Positions 1-10,759 of a DNA stretch of 64,000 nucleotides are shown in pieces. Made by a program: the position numbers and the translations under genes. Source of the DNA: Eledone cirrhosa (lineage: Eukaryota > Mollusca > Cephalopoda > Octopoda > Eledonidae). Position 1 is the stretch's first letter, and each line of letters opens with the position of its first letter. The notes beneath the pieces were generated by a model. That model searched no databases and was not told the DNA's origin. It saw nothing but the letters and a program-made list of their open reading frames with translations. The DNA lies in NCBI GenBank assembly GCA_964016885.1, contig OZ024740.1, positions 204,903,976 through 204,967,975 of the forward strand. The letters are read 5' to 3'.

Positions 1-400
1 AAAAAACTGGTTTGATGATGGCTGACTGGGAGATAGAAGCTCTTGAAAGAGAAACTTGGCGTGGAATGGTGAATGATGGAGTCCATAATTTTGAGGACAG
101 ACGCATAGAGCACAAGAAGATCAAAAGGGATGTGCGTAAGCAATGCCTTCGTGTATCTTTCGAAACGATCGGTGTCTCCATTGAATTGAAGTGTCCTGAA
201 TGTGGAAAAATTTGCTTGAGCAAATCTGGTCTCAGGAGCCACAGTTGCAGCCATGTTCAAAGAGAACCAGTGACTTATGATCTCCACGGTGTTGTGATGC
301 GGGACCTCAAGCCAGGGAGATCCATAGTTGTCGTCAGTGTGTGAAGGAGTGCAAGTCTCTAGCAGGCTTGAAAAGCCATATCCGAGCGTCCCACATCTGA
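1..400 (+). pseudogene. LINE-B 3' end: C-terminal zinc-finger segment of a non-LTR retrotransposon
   Basis: The frame opens with WEIEALERETWRGMV and FEDRRIEHKKIKRDVRKQ, a basic linker typical of the C-terminus of this LINE type, followed by a zinc finger (CPECGKICLSKSGLRSHSCSH, near bases 190-255). After a frameshift around base 310 a second finger is readable (CRQCVKECKSLAGLKSHIR, near 325-390) and ends at a TGA at 398-400. The first finger keeps CxxC and a paired His; the second keeps CxxC and HxxxxH. Such fingers presumably bind nucleic acid during target-primed reverse transcription (family knowledge). The upstream reverse transcriptase is outside the window. The frameshift makes this a dead copy. 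It is probably the same family as the minus-strand element at 56-57.7 kb. Confidence 0.7.
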
Positions 401-443
401 ATCTGACAAGCGATTGCAATACTCTTGGCAGAGTTTGCAGCCA

Positions 444-489
444 TCATATATATATATATATATATACATGTATGTATATATATATATAT
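444..489. repeat. (TA)n microsatellite
   Basis: Alternating TA tract with a short 'catgtatg' interruption, directly abutting the (ATC)n end of the LINE-A copy that follows. Confidence 0.9.
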
Positions 490-1591
490 CATCATCCTCG
501 TTTAACGTCCACTTTCCACGCTAGCATGGGTTAAACGGGAGTTGTCCCACTTGAGGCAAGGTTGGCCAGGTGACCGTGTCTCGCTCATATAGGACTATTT
601 GGCAGATTTTCTACGGCTGGATGCCCTTCCTAACACCAACCACATTTACAGTGTGGAACTGGGAACTTTTTACCGTGTTACCTACACGGCCACATTACAG
701 CGTGGACTGTGTGTTTTTTCTCGTGACACCTACACAATCTCGATCTCATTTATCTCATTTATTTGGACTGGATGTTGTGGTACCAACTTTATAGAGGGAG
801 GGTGGTGTTGGTGGGAGTGGGAGGATAGGGTAGGGGTAGTGGATTGGGGTGTATATTTGGTTAAGAGGTGCCTACTGACTGTAGTAGGTTTTACTTTGTA
901 TTTAGGTAAGGCGGGTCTTCTCTATTACTGAGTACCGCCAAAGATCTCGGTCCAGTGACATTGTCTTAGAGAGGTGCAAGTGTGTAAGGTCAGAATTTAT
1001 CAGATCGTCCCAGGTTTTTCTGGGTCTACCTACTCCGTAACTACCATCAATTTTGATCGCCCTGCACTTTTTTATACAGCTGTCGTCTTTCATGCGCATC
1101 ACGTGGCCATACCAACGTAGTCTTCTCTCAAGTAAACAGCATCTGATCCCTCTTATTCCTAATTTCTCACTTAGTTCATTTATGCTTTGCCGTTCACGTA
1201 TATTACTATTACACATCCAACGGAGTATGCATGCTTCATTCCTCTCCAGTCTACACAGGTCCTCTGTACGCAATGCCCATGTCTCACTGCCATGTAGCAT
1301 TGCTGTTCGTATACAAGCATCATACAATCTGCCTTTCATTTTTAGAGAGAAACCTTTTGTGGCCAACAGCAGTATAAGCTCTCTGAACTTTTTCCATCCC
1401 GTTCTGACTCTGGCTACTGTACTTTCAGAACACCCTCCACCACTGCTGATTTCGTCACCCAGGTAATGGAAAGTGTCTACTATTTCTATAGAACCATCTA
1501 GGCAATAGAAGGGGCTAGTATCCTGTGGACACTTGCTACCTATTGCACCTGAGCATCGGCCACATATAAAATCTACGTTTTTAGATAGTTT
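489..1591 (-). mobile_element. LINE-A copy, 5'-truncated (C-terminal ORF plus 3' UTR)
   Basis: Read on the minus strand the element runs from about 1591 down to an (ATG)n-type tail at 489. The ORF, open from about 1569 to a stop at 902-904, carries the end of a Cys-rich motif (ICGRCSGAIGSKC), then VDTFHYLGDEISSGGGCSES, GWKKFRELILLLATKGFSLK, YDACIRTAMLHGSETWAL and RLRWYGHVMRMKDD. This is the conserved region downstream of the reverse transcriptase in this non-LTR family. No frameshift is visible over about 220 residues, so the copy is fairly young. The 3' UTR (489-901) contains the conserved 'ggaagggcatccagccgtag' tail in reverse complement. Both ends abut (TA)n. Reverse transcriptase and endonuclease are absent. 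Confidence 0.85.
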
Positions 1592-1600
1592 ACCTGTGAT

Positions 1601-1633
<33 letters not shown>

Positions 1634-1936
1634 CAAATATAAATTAGCGAGAATTGCATTTCGGCTATTGGAAATTAGCGAAAAACAACTTCCGAGATGT
1701 GTGGCAAGCGCTCCATAGAAACGAGTGAACTAGAGCAACAATATACATTAAAAGGCCAAAGACACTGAGATGATGGTTAAACCATTAACCGCAAAACCAT
1801 AGAAACGACCAAGCTATTCGGGTCAAACAAATAATAAAATATGATTGAAAATTATACCCGGACCCCTGGAAACGGTGGTAAAATCCAATATGGGGTTTCT
1901 GCAACTCCTAAATCAGGTACTGTCTGCTTAAACAAA
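1592..1936. other. No gene recognised
   Basis: A (TA)n tract to about 1634, then moderately complex sequence without a convincing ORF. The segment near 1645-1680 (around 'gcatttcg') vaguely resembles sequence near 57740-57780, so it may be an uncharacterised repeat. Confidence 0.4.
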
Positions 1937-2128
1937 TAATTGTTTCTATTTTTGGCACCAAGTCAGGTTATCCCAGTGTATTACGGGTACTTTATTTTAT
2001 CGACCCTGTAAGGATGAAAGGCAAAGTTAACCTCGGCGGGATTTGCACTCAGATCATAAAGGGAGGTAACTCTATGCTTCAATGCGTGGCGCCCGACCCT
2101 CTACCGATACTGCCAATCCACCGCCCTG
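1937..2128 (-). mobile_element. SINE-B (tRNA-derived), first of an adjacent pair
   Basis: In reverse complement it starts with the head 'ggattggcagtatcggtag' (A-box like) and holds a B-box-like 'gagtgcaaatcccgccgagg', the 'gtcgataaaataaagtac' body and a 'agaaacaattatt' end. Pol III promoter elements inside a short dispersed repeat define a SINE. A second, more canonical copy follows in the same orientation. Confidence 0.8.
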
Positions 2129-2130
2129 CT

Positions 2131-2333
2131 TAAACAAATAATTGTTTCTACTTTAGGCCCAAGGCCAGCAATTACCCAGTGCATTACTAGTACTTTATTT
2201 TATCGACCCCGTAAGGATGAAAGGCAAAGTCAACCTCGGCGGGATTTGAACTCAGATCGTAAAGGGACGTAACTATGCTGGAAAGCATGGCGTCCGACCC
2301 TCTACCGATACTGCCAATCCACCGCCCCTGCTT
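2131..2333 (-). mobile_element. SINE-B (tRNA-derived), second of an adjacent pair
   Basis: Same family and orientation as the preceding copy. The B box reads 'gagttcaaatcccgccgagg' in reverse complement. Both copies share the short linker 'gcttaaacaaata' at their head end, suggesting tandem duplication or insertion of one copy at the other's edge. Confidence 0.8.
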
Positions 2334-2560
2334 AAACAAATAATGTTAAGCTTTTGGTATGATGATCGAACAAGAAAGTGACTTTTTCAACAGGCATTTA
2401 GTTCTATGCAAAGCTAAGGAACTGACCGTTATCTGAACCCACGTGGGAGGTTAGAAGGGAGACAACCCCTAGTCTTGGCGGATGAATTCAGTATGTGTGG
2501 TTATTGCAAAATTGCAAAATATCACAAAACGAATTAAGCTCTTGACAGATATATATATAT

Positions 2561-2669
2561 ATTATGGATAGTTTTAGCGTACGGCGTTGCTTGACTCAAC
2601 GTAGATGACGAGTTTATGATTTCATCTACGTTGAGTCAAACAACGCCGTACGCTAAAACTATCCATAAT
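2561..2669. repeat. Near-perfect hairpin, 48-bp arms
   Basis: Arms 2561-2608 and 2622-2669 are reverse complements with a single mismatch, separated by a 13-base loop. The left edge abuts (TA)n. This resembles a small foldback MITE; an RNA copy would form a long perfect stem. Confidence 0.85.
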
Positions 2670-2719
2670 AAGTATTCACAACCTCTAATTGGATTACCTA
2701 TAACGATATTTCGTTATCC

Positions 2720-2748
2720 TTTATATATATATATATATATATATATAT
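2720..2748. repeat. (TA)n microsatellite
   Basis: TA dinucleotide run directly joined to the (ATC)n end of the LINE-A copy at 2749. Confidence 0.9.
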
Positions 2749-3414
2749 CATCATCATCATCAACGTTTAACGTCCGTGTTCCACGCTTGCATGGGTTTGG
2801 ACGGGGGTAGTCCCACTTGAGGCAAGAGTGATTGTCTTGCTCGCATAGGACTGTCTGGCAGGTTTTCTACAGTTGGATGCCCTTCCTAACACCAACCACA
2901 TTTACAGTGTGGGTCTGGGAGGTTTTTACCGTGTTGCCTACACGGCCACATTACAGCGTAGACTGTGTGTTTTTTTGTCGTGACACCTACACGATCTCAT
3001 TTGTTTCGGCCTGGATGGCGCGGCACCAACATAACTTTACATAGAACGGGGTGGGGGGTATTTTGTTAGAGATGCCTACTGGCTGTAGTAGGTTTTACTA
3101 TGTATTTAGGTAAGGCGGGTCTTCTCTGTTACTGAGTACCGCCAAAGGTCTCGGTCCAGTAACATTGTCTTGGAGAGGTGTAAGTGTGTGAGGTCGGAGT
3201 TTATCAGCTCGTCCCAGGTTTTTCTAGGTCTGCCTATTCCGTGGCTACCGTCTATCTTTATTGCCCTGCACTTTGTTATACAGCTATCGACTTTCATGCG
3301 CATCACGTGTCCATACCAATGTAGCCTTCTCTCGAGTAAACAACATCTGATCCCTCTTATTTCTAATTTTTTCCTTAGTTCGTTTATGCTTTGCCGTTCA
3401 CGTATATATATATT
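2749..3414 (-). mobile_element. LINE-A copy, strongly 5'-truncated
   Basis: Minus-strand 3' UTR (2749-3105) plus the last 100 or so ORF codons (stop at 3106-3108). The ORF holds NELRKKLEIRGIRCCLLERR, LHWYGHVMRMKVDS and GRPRKTWDELINSDLTHLHL. It breaks off at about 3414 in a short TA run within the codons for 'IRER'. The tail is (ATC)n on the plus strand and abuts (TA)n. No other ORF part is present. Confidence 0.82.
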
Positions 3415-3584
3415 ATTCAAAATGTTAACAAATGAAAAATATTCTCATAATCAAAATATATATTTTATTATACATATTTCAAAGGTACTATGTTTATCTC
3501 TGCAGGATTAGATAAGCTCAGGCATAGATACTAATTAATTAGGTTCTATGGCGGAAATCATTCAAAAGATGTCATGTTATCATT

Positions 3585-4195
3585 ATTATTGAGCGTAATA
3601 AAGTACCAGTAATGCACTGGGTAATTGCTGGCCTTGTGCCTAAAGTAGAAACAATTATTATTGAGCGTAATGGCAGTGGATTGGTAGTATCGGTAGAGGG
3701 TCGGACGCCATGCTTTCCAGCATAGTTACGTCCCTTTACGATCTGAGTTCAAATCCCGCCAAGGTTAACTTTGCCTTTCATCTTTACAGGGTCGATAAAA
3801 TAAAGTACCAGTAATGCACTGGGTAATTGCTGGCCTTGTGCCTAAAGTAGAAACAATTATTATTGAGCGTCAGACACCATGCTTTGCAACATAGAGTTAT
3901 GGCCCTTTACGTTCTGGGTTCAAATCCTGCCGAGGTTAACTTTACCTTTCATCCTTATGGGGTCGATGAAATAAAGTACCAGTAATGCACTGGGATAATT
4001 GCTGTCCTTGTGCCAAAAGTAGAAACATTATTATTAACAGTTAAGGCAGTGGATTGGCAGTATCATCGGTAAAGCGTCAGACATCATGTTTTGCAGCATA
4101 GAGTTATGACTCTTTACCTTCTGAGTTCAAATCCCGCCGAGGTTAACTTTGCCTTTCATTCTTATGGGGTCAATAAAAGTAGAAACAATTATTAT
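3585..4195 (+). mobile_element. Tandem SINE-B cluster (about four copies)
   Basis: Four head-to-tail SINE-B units: a 3' piece (3585-3660), a complete copy (3661-3860), a 5'-shortened copy (3861-4030) and a fourth copy (4031-4195). Each ends in 'agaaacaattattatt' and several are joined by the same 'attgagcgt' linker. Heads match 'ggattggtagtatcggtag'; B boxes match 'gagttcaaatcccgcc'. The shared linker argues for unequal exchange or template switching rather than four independent insertions. Confidence 0.8.
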
Positions 4196-4199
4196 TAAC

Positions 4200-4740
4200 A
4201 GTTAATTTTAATATTTGGCTATATTCAATACATCATCTTTATTCAGACCACTATGTAATTAATTTGCATAATTTATGCATAAGCTCTTGCTTGCGTTTCT
4301 TTGACCTTGTATTATGACCTGTTTCGTAATCAGAAAGATCATTTTCAGTTAAAACTTCTGCTATAGGCATCAATTAATTTTCATTCTTTTATATATTACC
4401 TTTTTTTTATATCGCAGTAAATTTATTCACACAAAATATTTTTAGCACATGGAAATTGCTGCCTACTACGAGAACTGAATATTATATATACATGTGTATA
4501 TTAATACTACTTGTTGGTTATCTGTCATTAAGTAAACGAAATTACTTGGGGAGGGAAGAAAAGTAAAAAAAGAAAATTCAACTAAACATTAATTAAAAAA
4601 ACACAAGAGGAGAAAAGAAAAGGAGAAGAGAGAATGAAGTAGTTTTTAGAGAAAGTTGCATTTTGCTGAAGCATGTGCCTAACTGCCCACACATCTGCCT
4701 ACCGTATTAGCTTACAGTTATAAACATACTGATAAATAAA
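4200..4740. other. AT-rich sequence, no gene recognised
   Basis: No ORF, splice-flanked exon or known repeat is visible. A purine-rich patch lies at 4550-4640. Confidence 0.5.
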
Positions 4741-4802
4741 TATATATATCTATTCATCATCATCGTTTAACGATATATATATACACACATTTATATATAT
4801 AT

Positions 4803-4911
4803 ATATGAAAAGATTCAGGGGGCCGACGGCTGAGCTCCGTCCGTTTCGACAGCTAGATTTCGACGTCGAAACGGCCGAAGCTCAGCCGTCGGCCTGCTGA
4901 ATCTTTTCATA
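4803..4911. repeat. GC-rich hairpin element, 48-bp arms
   Basis: Arms 4803-4850 and 4864-4911 pair at 44 of 48 positions around a 13-base loop. The core 'cgacggctgagct' is far more GC-rich than its surroundings. The sequence after it (4912-4990, around 'gagtactctag') recurs at 60900-60990, so both belong to one dispersed family. The element sits between (TA)n tracts. Confidence 0.85.
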
Positions 4912-4987
4912 TTACCCACCCTACTACTCCAAGTATCGAGTACTCTAGTGGGTTATTGTCTACTTGGTTTTTACCACACCCTATCTG

Positions 4988-5102
4988 ATATATATATATA
5001 CACCCATATATTATATATATGTATATATACACACACACACATATACATATATATATAAATACACACACACATATATATATGTATATACACACACACACAT
5101 AT
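4988..5102. repeat. Compound (TA)n/(CA)n microsatellite
   Basis: Alternating TA and CA runs. The short poly-Tyr/Ile reading frames here are microsatellite artefacts. Confidence 0.9.
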
Positions 5103-5364
5103 ATTCGGAGACAGTGTCAATCTTTGTTAAATCTATTCCTGAATATTTATTTTAATTTCACTTTAAAAACTTGTTTTCCTTATATAAATTTCTCTCCTGT
5201 TAAAATTCAATCTACAACAGACCAGAGCAACAACAAAAAATATTTCTTTCTCATATTTTCCAATCTTCATAAATATCTGGTTTGTTTATTTTCAACTTTT
5301 TGGATATGTTTATAACATAGTTTCATTGAAATCGTGGTCACTGCTTTTAAATTCTTTCACATAC

Positions 5365-5662
5365 AGTTGTTCCTCGGTATCGCGGGGGTTACACTCCTAG
5401 AAGAGTGAAAAACCGCGAATATAGGACGTGGTCCATAAAAATGCTTATAAACGTCAAAACAACGTAAAATATAGACCGGTAAATATGGTATATTGTTATT
5501 AATAATTTAGCGTTAAAAAATATATATTGCCACGTAAAAAGTAATTAAAAAATCACGGAAGATATTTACGATTCCGCGAATAATTAATAATTAGATTCTA
5601 AGTTAAATCCCGCGAATAACCGGGACCGCGAATGCCGGAAGTACACCGTCACCGTATATATT
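5365..5662. mobile_element. Probable Tigger/pogo-type MITE
   Basis: The left end reads 'acagttgttcctcggtatcg' then 'cgggggtt'; the right end carries 'cgcgaataaccgggaccgcg', a loose inverted counterpart. Alternating 'CGCGAATA' blocks at both ends of a short AT-rich non-coding body resemble Tigger/pogo miniature elements with a TA target. No transposase remains. The assignment rests on terminal motifs only. Confidence 0.5.
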
Positions 5663-6829
5663 TTAATTATCTTTTACTTAGATTCTATTTCTTCCCCTCT
5701 TAATTATCTACCTATCTGTAAGGTATTTATTTCTACCTCCTTATATATCTATTTATTTCTATCTACCTCAATATATAATTTAAGTTATTTGTCAGCCAAA
5801 ATTCCCCAGCGCCGATTGAACTGAAAACTGAATATCAGTGTGTTTTTATAAAAGAACAAAAAAAAAAAAACAGCAGCCGAACGAAATAAAATACATTTGT
5901 CATGCCTGGTGTTTGTTTGACAGGAACGATTTCCTTATTCCCACTAAAAGGACACACATAACCATACACATTAGTTATATATTAAACACAAATAATATGG
6001 ATGTATTTATTAATTATTGAACTGTTACTCTTACAGGACTAGTTCTATTTCTTTCGGTGAAAAATCGTCAGAGAATTATTTTCTTTATCGAAACAGAACT
6101 AGTCCTGTAAAGGTTACAGGTCATCTTCCAATAAAACGAGTACCCTTACTCTCTCCACACAAACACATGCCCCAGCATAGCCGTCCTCTAATACATGCGT
6201 TACAGTAAAAGTAATACAAAATTTGAATAGTTTTAGTTTATTCATATTAGCTATTTAAACTATAAATAAATTTTGTCCACCGTTTTAAAAAAAAATGTGT
6301 GTGGGTATGTATGTATGTATGTATATATATATATATGTGTGTGTGTGTATAGTCGTTTGTTGCACTGTAAAAGGGGAAAAAAGCCTCTGCTATTTTATAA
6401 GTAGCCCGCTCCTAGGCCAAGATTGAATAAACCGTTTATGAAGGACACTTATGTTTTAAACTGTTTACAGTAGTTAGATAGCACAGCTATATATTATCAT
6501 CGTTTAATGTCCGTTTTCCATATATATATATAATGTATGCATAGTGTATGTAGTAAATGGAGAGTTTAGATTGAGGGATACCGTCATATTTTTTCTCCAT
6601 TTTTCCTTGTCTTTCACCTGCATTTTGCTAATTTCCCAATACTCCCACTGATATTTAATTTGTTTGTTTTTTTTAACTTATAATCCCTCTTTTCTCATTT
6701 TTCAAATTCTTTTCGTTCGTGCCTTATAGGTTTTGAAATAATGTTCATCCTGTCTCATCACTTAGCTCAAATCCTCCTTTCTCGCGTGTATGAATGCAGA
6801 GCAGAAAACAAATATAAGAGTTTGAAATA
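5663..6829. other. AT-rich sequence with short repeats, no gene recognised
   Basis: Contains the hairpin at 6031-6110, a GTAT/TG microsatellite at 6299-6350 and a short LINE-A tail relic near 6495-6520. Nothing codes convincingly. Confidence 0.45.
6031..6110. repeat. Short inverted repeat, about 17-19-bp arms
   Basis: The segment 'ttacaggactagttct' at 6031 pairs with its reverse complement ending at 6110, with weaker pairing further in. It could be the ends of a small foldback element. Confidence 0.6.
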
Positions 6830-8800
6830 TTTAAAAAAATAGGTAGGGAGGGAGACAGAGAAAAAACAGTTACGGAATGGAACATAAAAGTGAAAATAAG
6901 GGACATTTATTAGATGTAAGCAAAGAGATTTAAGAATGACTGAAAGGATCGAACAATAATAAAGAAAACGGAGAGACTAGAAGATAGAGAGGAAGGGGGA
7001 GAGAGAATAGTAGGAGGGTAGCAGTTAGTAATTAAGGAGGGGGAATAAAGACAGATAGAGAGAGAGTAGTAGGAGGAGTGAAACAGCATTAGTAATTAGT
7101 AAGTGAAATATAGTTAGTAATTAGAGGGCGATAACGAGAGTAAGTTGCTAGGTTAAGAGTGAAAAAGAAGAATGATATAAGATAGATAGAACAGAGTGAG
7201 AGTAAGAATGAAATAGAGTTGGTAATTAGGGAGGGAAATAAAAAGAGTAGGTTGCTATGTTAAGAGAAAATGGAGAGAAACTATAAATATAGTGGGAGAG
7301 TAGTGGAAGGATGAGTGAAAGATAGTTAGAAATTAGAGAGGGAAATATAGAGGGTAGGTTGATAGGTTAAGAGAGCAAAAGAAGACAAGACTTATATTAA
7401 GACACTGAGACAGCGTGTAGTGTACGCATGTGAACTTATTCACAATTTATGTTAATAGATTTGTAAAAAGAATTATACCAAGAACAAGAGAGAGAAAATC
7501 AGCGGCGATGGTGGTCAAAAGAAGATAGTGATGAAGGTGTAGAGAAAAAGAATGATGGTATAGAAAAGAGAGAGAAAGATATAGGCAGGAGTGACGAACG
7601 TATCTATGAGAGAGACACTGATGAAAGTCTAGGGAGGGAGAGAGTAATGAAGGTGTAGAGAAAAACATGGTATATAGAGAGAGAGACGAAGATACAGAAA
7701 GAAAGAGTGATGAAGATATAGAAAGAAAGAGTGACGAACGTGTAGATGAGAGGGAGAAAGACGATGGTGTAGAGAGAAAGAGTGAAGATGTAGAAAATGA
7801 CGAACATGTAGAGAAAGAAAGAGTAACGAAGCTATAGAGGGGTAAAGATAGTGATGGATATGTAGAGAGAGAGAGGCGAAGATAGAGAAAGAGAAAGAGT
7901 GACGAAGCTATAGAGGGGAATATAGTGTCAGATATGTGGAGAGAGAGAGAGAGGTGAAGATATAGAAAGGGAAAGAGTGATAAAGACGTAGAAAGAAAAA
8001 GATTGACAGTAGAGCTATGTAAAGAAGTGGAGGTCGGGCAATTATTTTTTTATATTTCTTTTATGAATGTGGTAGGAAGAGAGTAATAAGACAGAAAATC
8101 AAAGAATGTGAGTAGATATATATATCGAAAGAAGTAGAAAAAGAATAAATCGTATAGAAGAGAAGGGAAGCTGTTTTTAAATATACATTCATGCACATAC
8201 AAATATGTATATATTATATTACTGAGAGTTTTGCAGTTTTCCATATGATGAACGGCAACCCGCAAAACTCAGAGTAGCATGAGCACTTTTTCTTCGTTTG
8301 CAAACCAAAACCGACGGATATATATTCTACATGAAGTGTGTGTCAGTAGAGAGCAAAATGGGTAAGGTAAAAAATGAAAGAAAAGATGATAAAATCTTTT
8401 GCTACAGAAAGAAGAGAGTTTGTGTCTTTGTGCGTGTATATATATGGCATGAGAGTGTCTATATAAAGTGGACAGGGAGGCGAAAGATGTATAAAGAATT
8501 TGTAGGTAAAGAACATATATATATTTATACACACATATAGGAAAAAAGAAAGAGTAGGAGGAAATGAGTAAGAACACATACACACATATATAGAAAGAGA
8601 GGGATTGGTGAAAGAGAGAGAGTGGGAGGAGGAGATAGAGAATGGTGGGGAAATAGCAAGAGAAATGACAAAAAGACTAAGTGTGTATTATGGTGGGAAG
8701 GACAGAAAGAGTAGGAAGTAAAGAGGACAAAGTGTAAGTAGTTGCTATATAAAGAGAATAACAGTAAAAGAGGACAGAGTTCATATATATATATACGTGT
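6830..8800 (+). repeat. Two-kilobase purine-rich tract with degenerate tandem repeats
   Basis: The plus strand is overwhelmingly A/G. Two levels of degenerate repetition are visible: longer units containing 'aggttgctaggttaagag' (about 7140-7370) and short units of the type 'agaaagagtgatgaagatat' (about 7560-7990). The minus-strand reading frames here are rich in Ser, Leu, Phe and Tyr purely from pyrimidine composition. No gene is supported. Confidence 0.7.
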
Positions 8801-9039
8801 GTGATTGTGTGCACTGACAGACACACGTACACACACTCTCTATATATATATATTCTTCTCTCTATTTATAAAGAGACAGCTTGACGAAGAGACCAAACTG
8901 GAACTTCGAAGTCACTCACTTTCCTATCCAGAAAATAAAATTTACACTACCTACACGTATTGAGTGCTCATTCAGCATTCAATGTTTTTTTAAGTACAAT
9001 GATATTTTAAACACCCATTCTAACATATAAGATTTTTTT

Positions 9040-9095
9040 AATGATATATATATATATATATATATAAATACACACACACACACGTGCGTGTGTGT
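9040..9095. repeat. (TA)n/(CA)n/(TG)n microsatellite
   Basis: TA run, then CA run, then TG run, giving a partly self-complementary tract around 9080. Confidence 0.85.
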
Positions 9096-9734
9096 CAGTG
9101 TATGACAGAAGAGAATGTTTAAAACAAAGAAATGAATCACTAGATAATATATATAATGGGAAGGACAGACAGAGAAAGAGAATGAGTAGATAGGAGGACA
9201 GTGGGTTTATTGGTTTGTAGAATGTAGTAAAGAGAATATTATTTGATGATGTATAGGTAAAAAAGAAACAAATCAGAAAAATTAAGAGAGATTTAAAGAT
9301 AAGGGTAATTGAATAAAAATCAGCAGAAGATAAAAGGGGAGAGTTTATTAAATGAGAGAAGCTAAGAATAAGTAGATGGTTAAGAAAAATAGGTTAGTGG
9401 ACAGAATTATGCAGCACATGAAATAAAATTCCACAATGAAAATTCCCCAGTGTGGAAGAAATGAGTAATGTTTTAGTTGATCATTGGCAGAACAGAAATT
9501 GAGATGACTGGAGTGTTGTGCATGTAATTCCACTGAATTCATTGCATGGTCAAGTCATAGCCATGCTTCTTCTCCCTCACCGCGTCATCTTTGACACATC
9601 GTTGCCACCAACTAAACTTGGCCTTTTTTTAAATAACTATTGCATAACTCTGTTGTCTCCTTAGTTAGTTAGCACTTGCATCTGAACTGCATCTACCATT
9701 TCAGAGAGTGTTTATATTATTATTATTGTTAATA

Positions 9735-9885
9735 ACCACCCTCCTCTTGTCGTTGTTTTAAACAGTGCTCTTACTCAGTTCTTTGCAATCATCCTCTCTC
9801 TTTCCCATTCTGACACCCAGTCTCACTTCTTCCTCATATATGCTGATGACTCACTGATTCTTAACTTTAGAGACAAGCACAGATA
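9735..9885 (+). pseudogene. Short reverse-transcriptase relic (YADD motif)
   Basis: One plus-strand frame reads ALTQFFAIILSLSHSDTQSH followed by FFLIYADDSLILNF. The placement of YADD after a short hydrophobic strand matches motif C of a non-LTR (jockey/CR1-like) reverse transcriptase. It is only about 50 codons and is isolated from the other LINE pieces. Confidence 0.45.
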
Positions 9886-10312
9886 ACAGCAGTGAAGAAC
9901 TTCATTTATTTCAAGTTATTCTGCTCATTTCTCTCTTTTTCATTATAGTTTTATGTTTTCTTTTCTTGCCAATCACCCAACTCAAAACATATGCAGTCTT
10001 TCTGCTTCTTTTTTTACCCACCTTCCCAGCTAAAGCATTTTTTTTTTCGTCAATTTTGTCTTTTTGATATTTGATAATGAACACAGTTATTGGAGGCAAC
10101 AGAGTATGTTTACATTCTTTTATACCAGGATCAAAAGAATAGAATATTTTTTTAAAGACGGAATAACATTATGCAATATATTATATACATGTCCTTGCTA
10201 ACAGGAAAAACAGACGTTAAATGATTATTTATACATATATATATATATGCAGGAAATCTGTAGATAAAAGGTCAAGGAAAACAATGCTCTATCTAATACA
10301 AGAGAGCCTGTT

Positions 10313-10592
10313 TAGTATAATTAAAATTTAATCACTTAACACGAATGCGCGACCTTAGGTTTCGGGATCCAGTTATGGCCACCACTGTATAGTAGAGGAG
10401 CCGTTTCAAAACTGGTATCTCGTCAGTTCATCCATCGGTGGCCAGAATAACATTTTTATCCTGGCACTCGATGAACTGACGAGAGACCAGTTATGAAACG
10501 GCTCCTCTACTATACAATGATGGGCATAACTGGACCCCGAAACCTAAGGTCGCGCTTTCATGTTAAGCGTATGAAATTTTAATTATACTATA
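10313..10592. repeat. Foldback element, about 115-bp arms
   Basis: The left arm (about 10313-10432) and right arm (about 10467-10592) are imperfect reverse complements, including 'gtagaggagccgtttc', 'ctggtatctcgtcagttcat' and 'cgaccttaggtttcgg'. Edge sequences 'tataattaaaattt' pair with 'aaattttaattata'. The 35-base centre contains a small second hairpin ('ctggc'/'gccag'). No ORF. It is a foldback or long-TIR MITE. Confidence 0.85.
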
Positions 10593-10605
10593 TATAATTT
10601 TCAAA

Positions 10606-10700
10606 TATTTATTGACACCCAAAAGACAGAATGAAAAAGTTGACTTCAGGATTTAAACTCGGAGCACAGAGAGCTGGAACAAATACATTTTAACCAATTA
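10606..10700 (-). mobile_element. Degenerate SINE-B-like fragment
   Basis: Reverse-complement fragment with 'aaagttgacttcaggattta' and the following 'aactcggag', aligning with the SINE-B body and B box. The head is lost. Confidence 0.5.
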
Positions 10701-10759
10701 ATATAATTAAAAAAATTTAACCAATGATCGAAGGATTCTGCTAATTTGTGAATCCATTC

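Noticed and set aside
4907..5315. Ile/Tyr/Thr/His-rich ORFs at microsatellites
   Set aside because: They are translations of TA and CA repeats.
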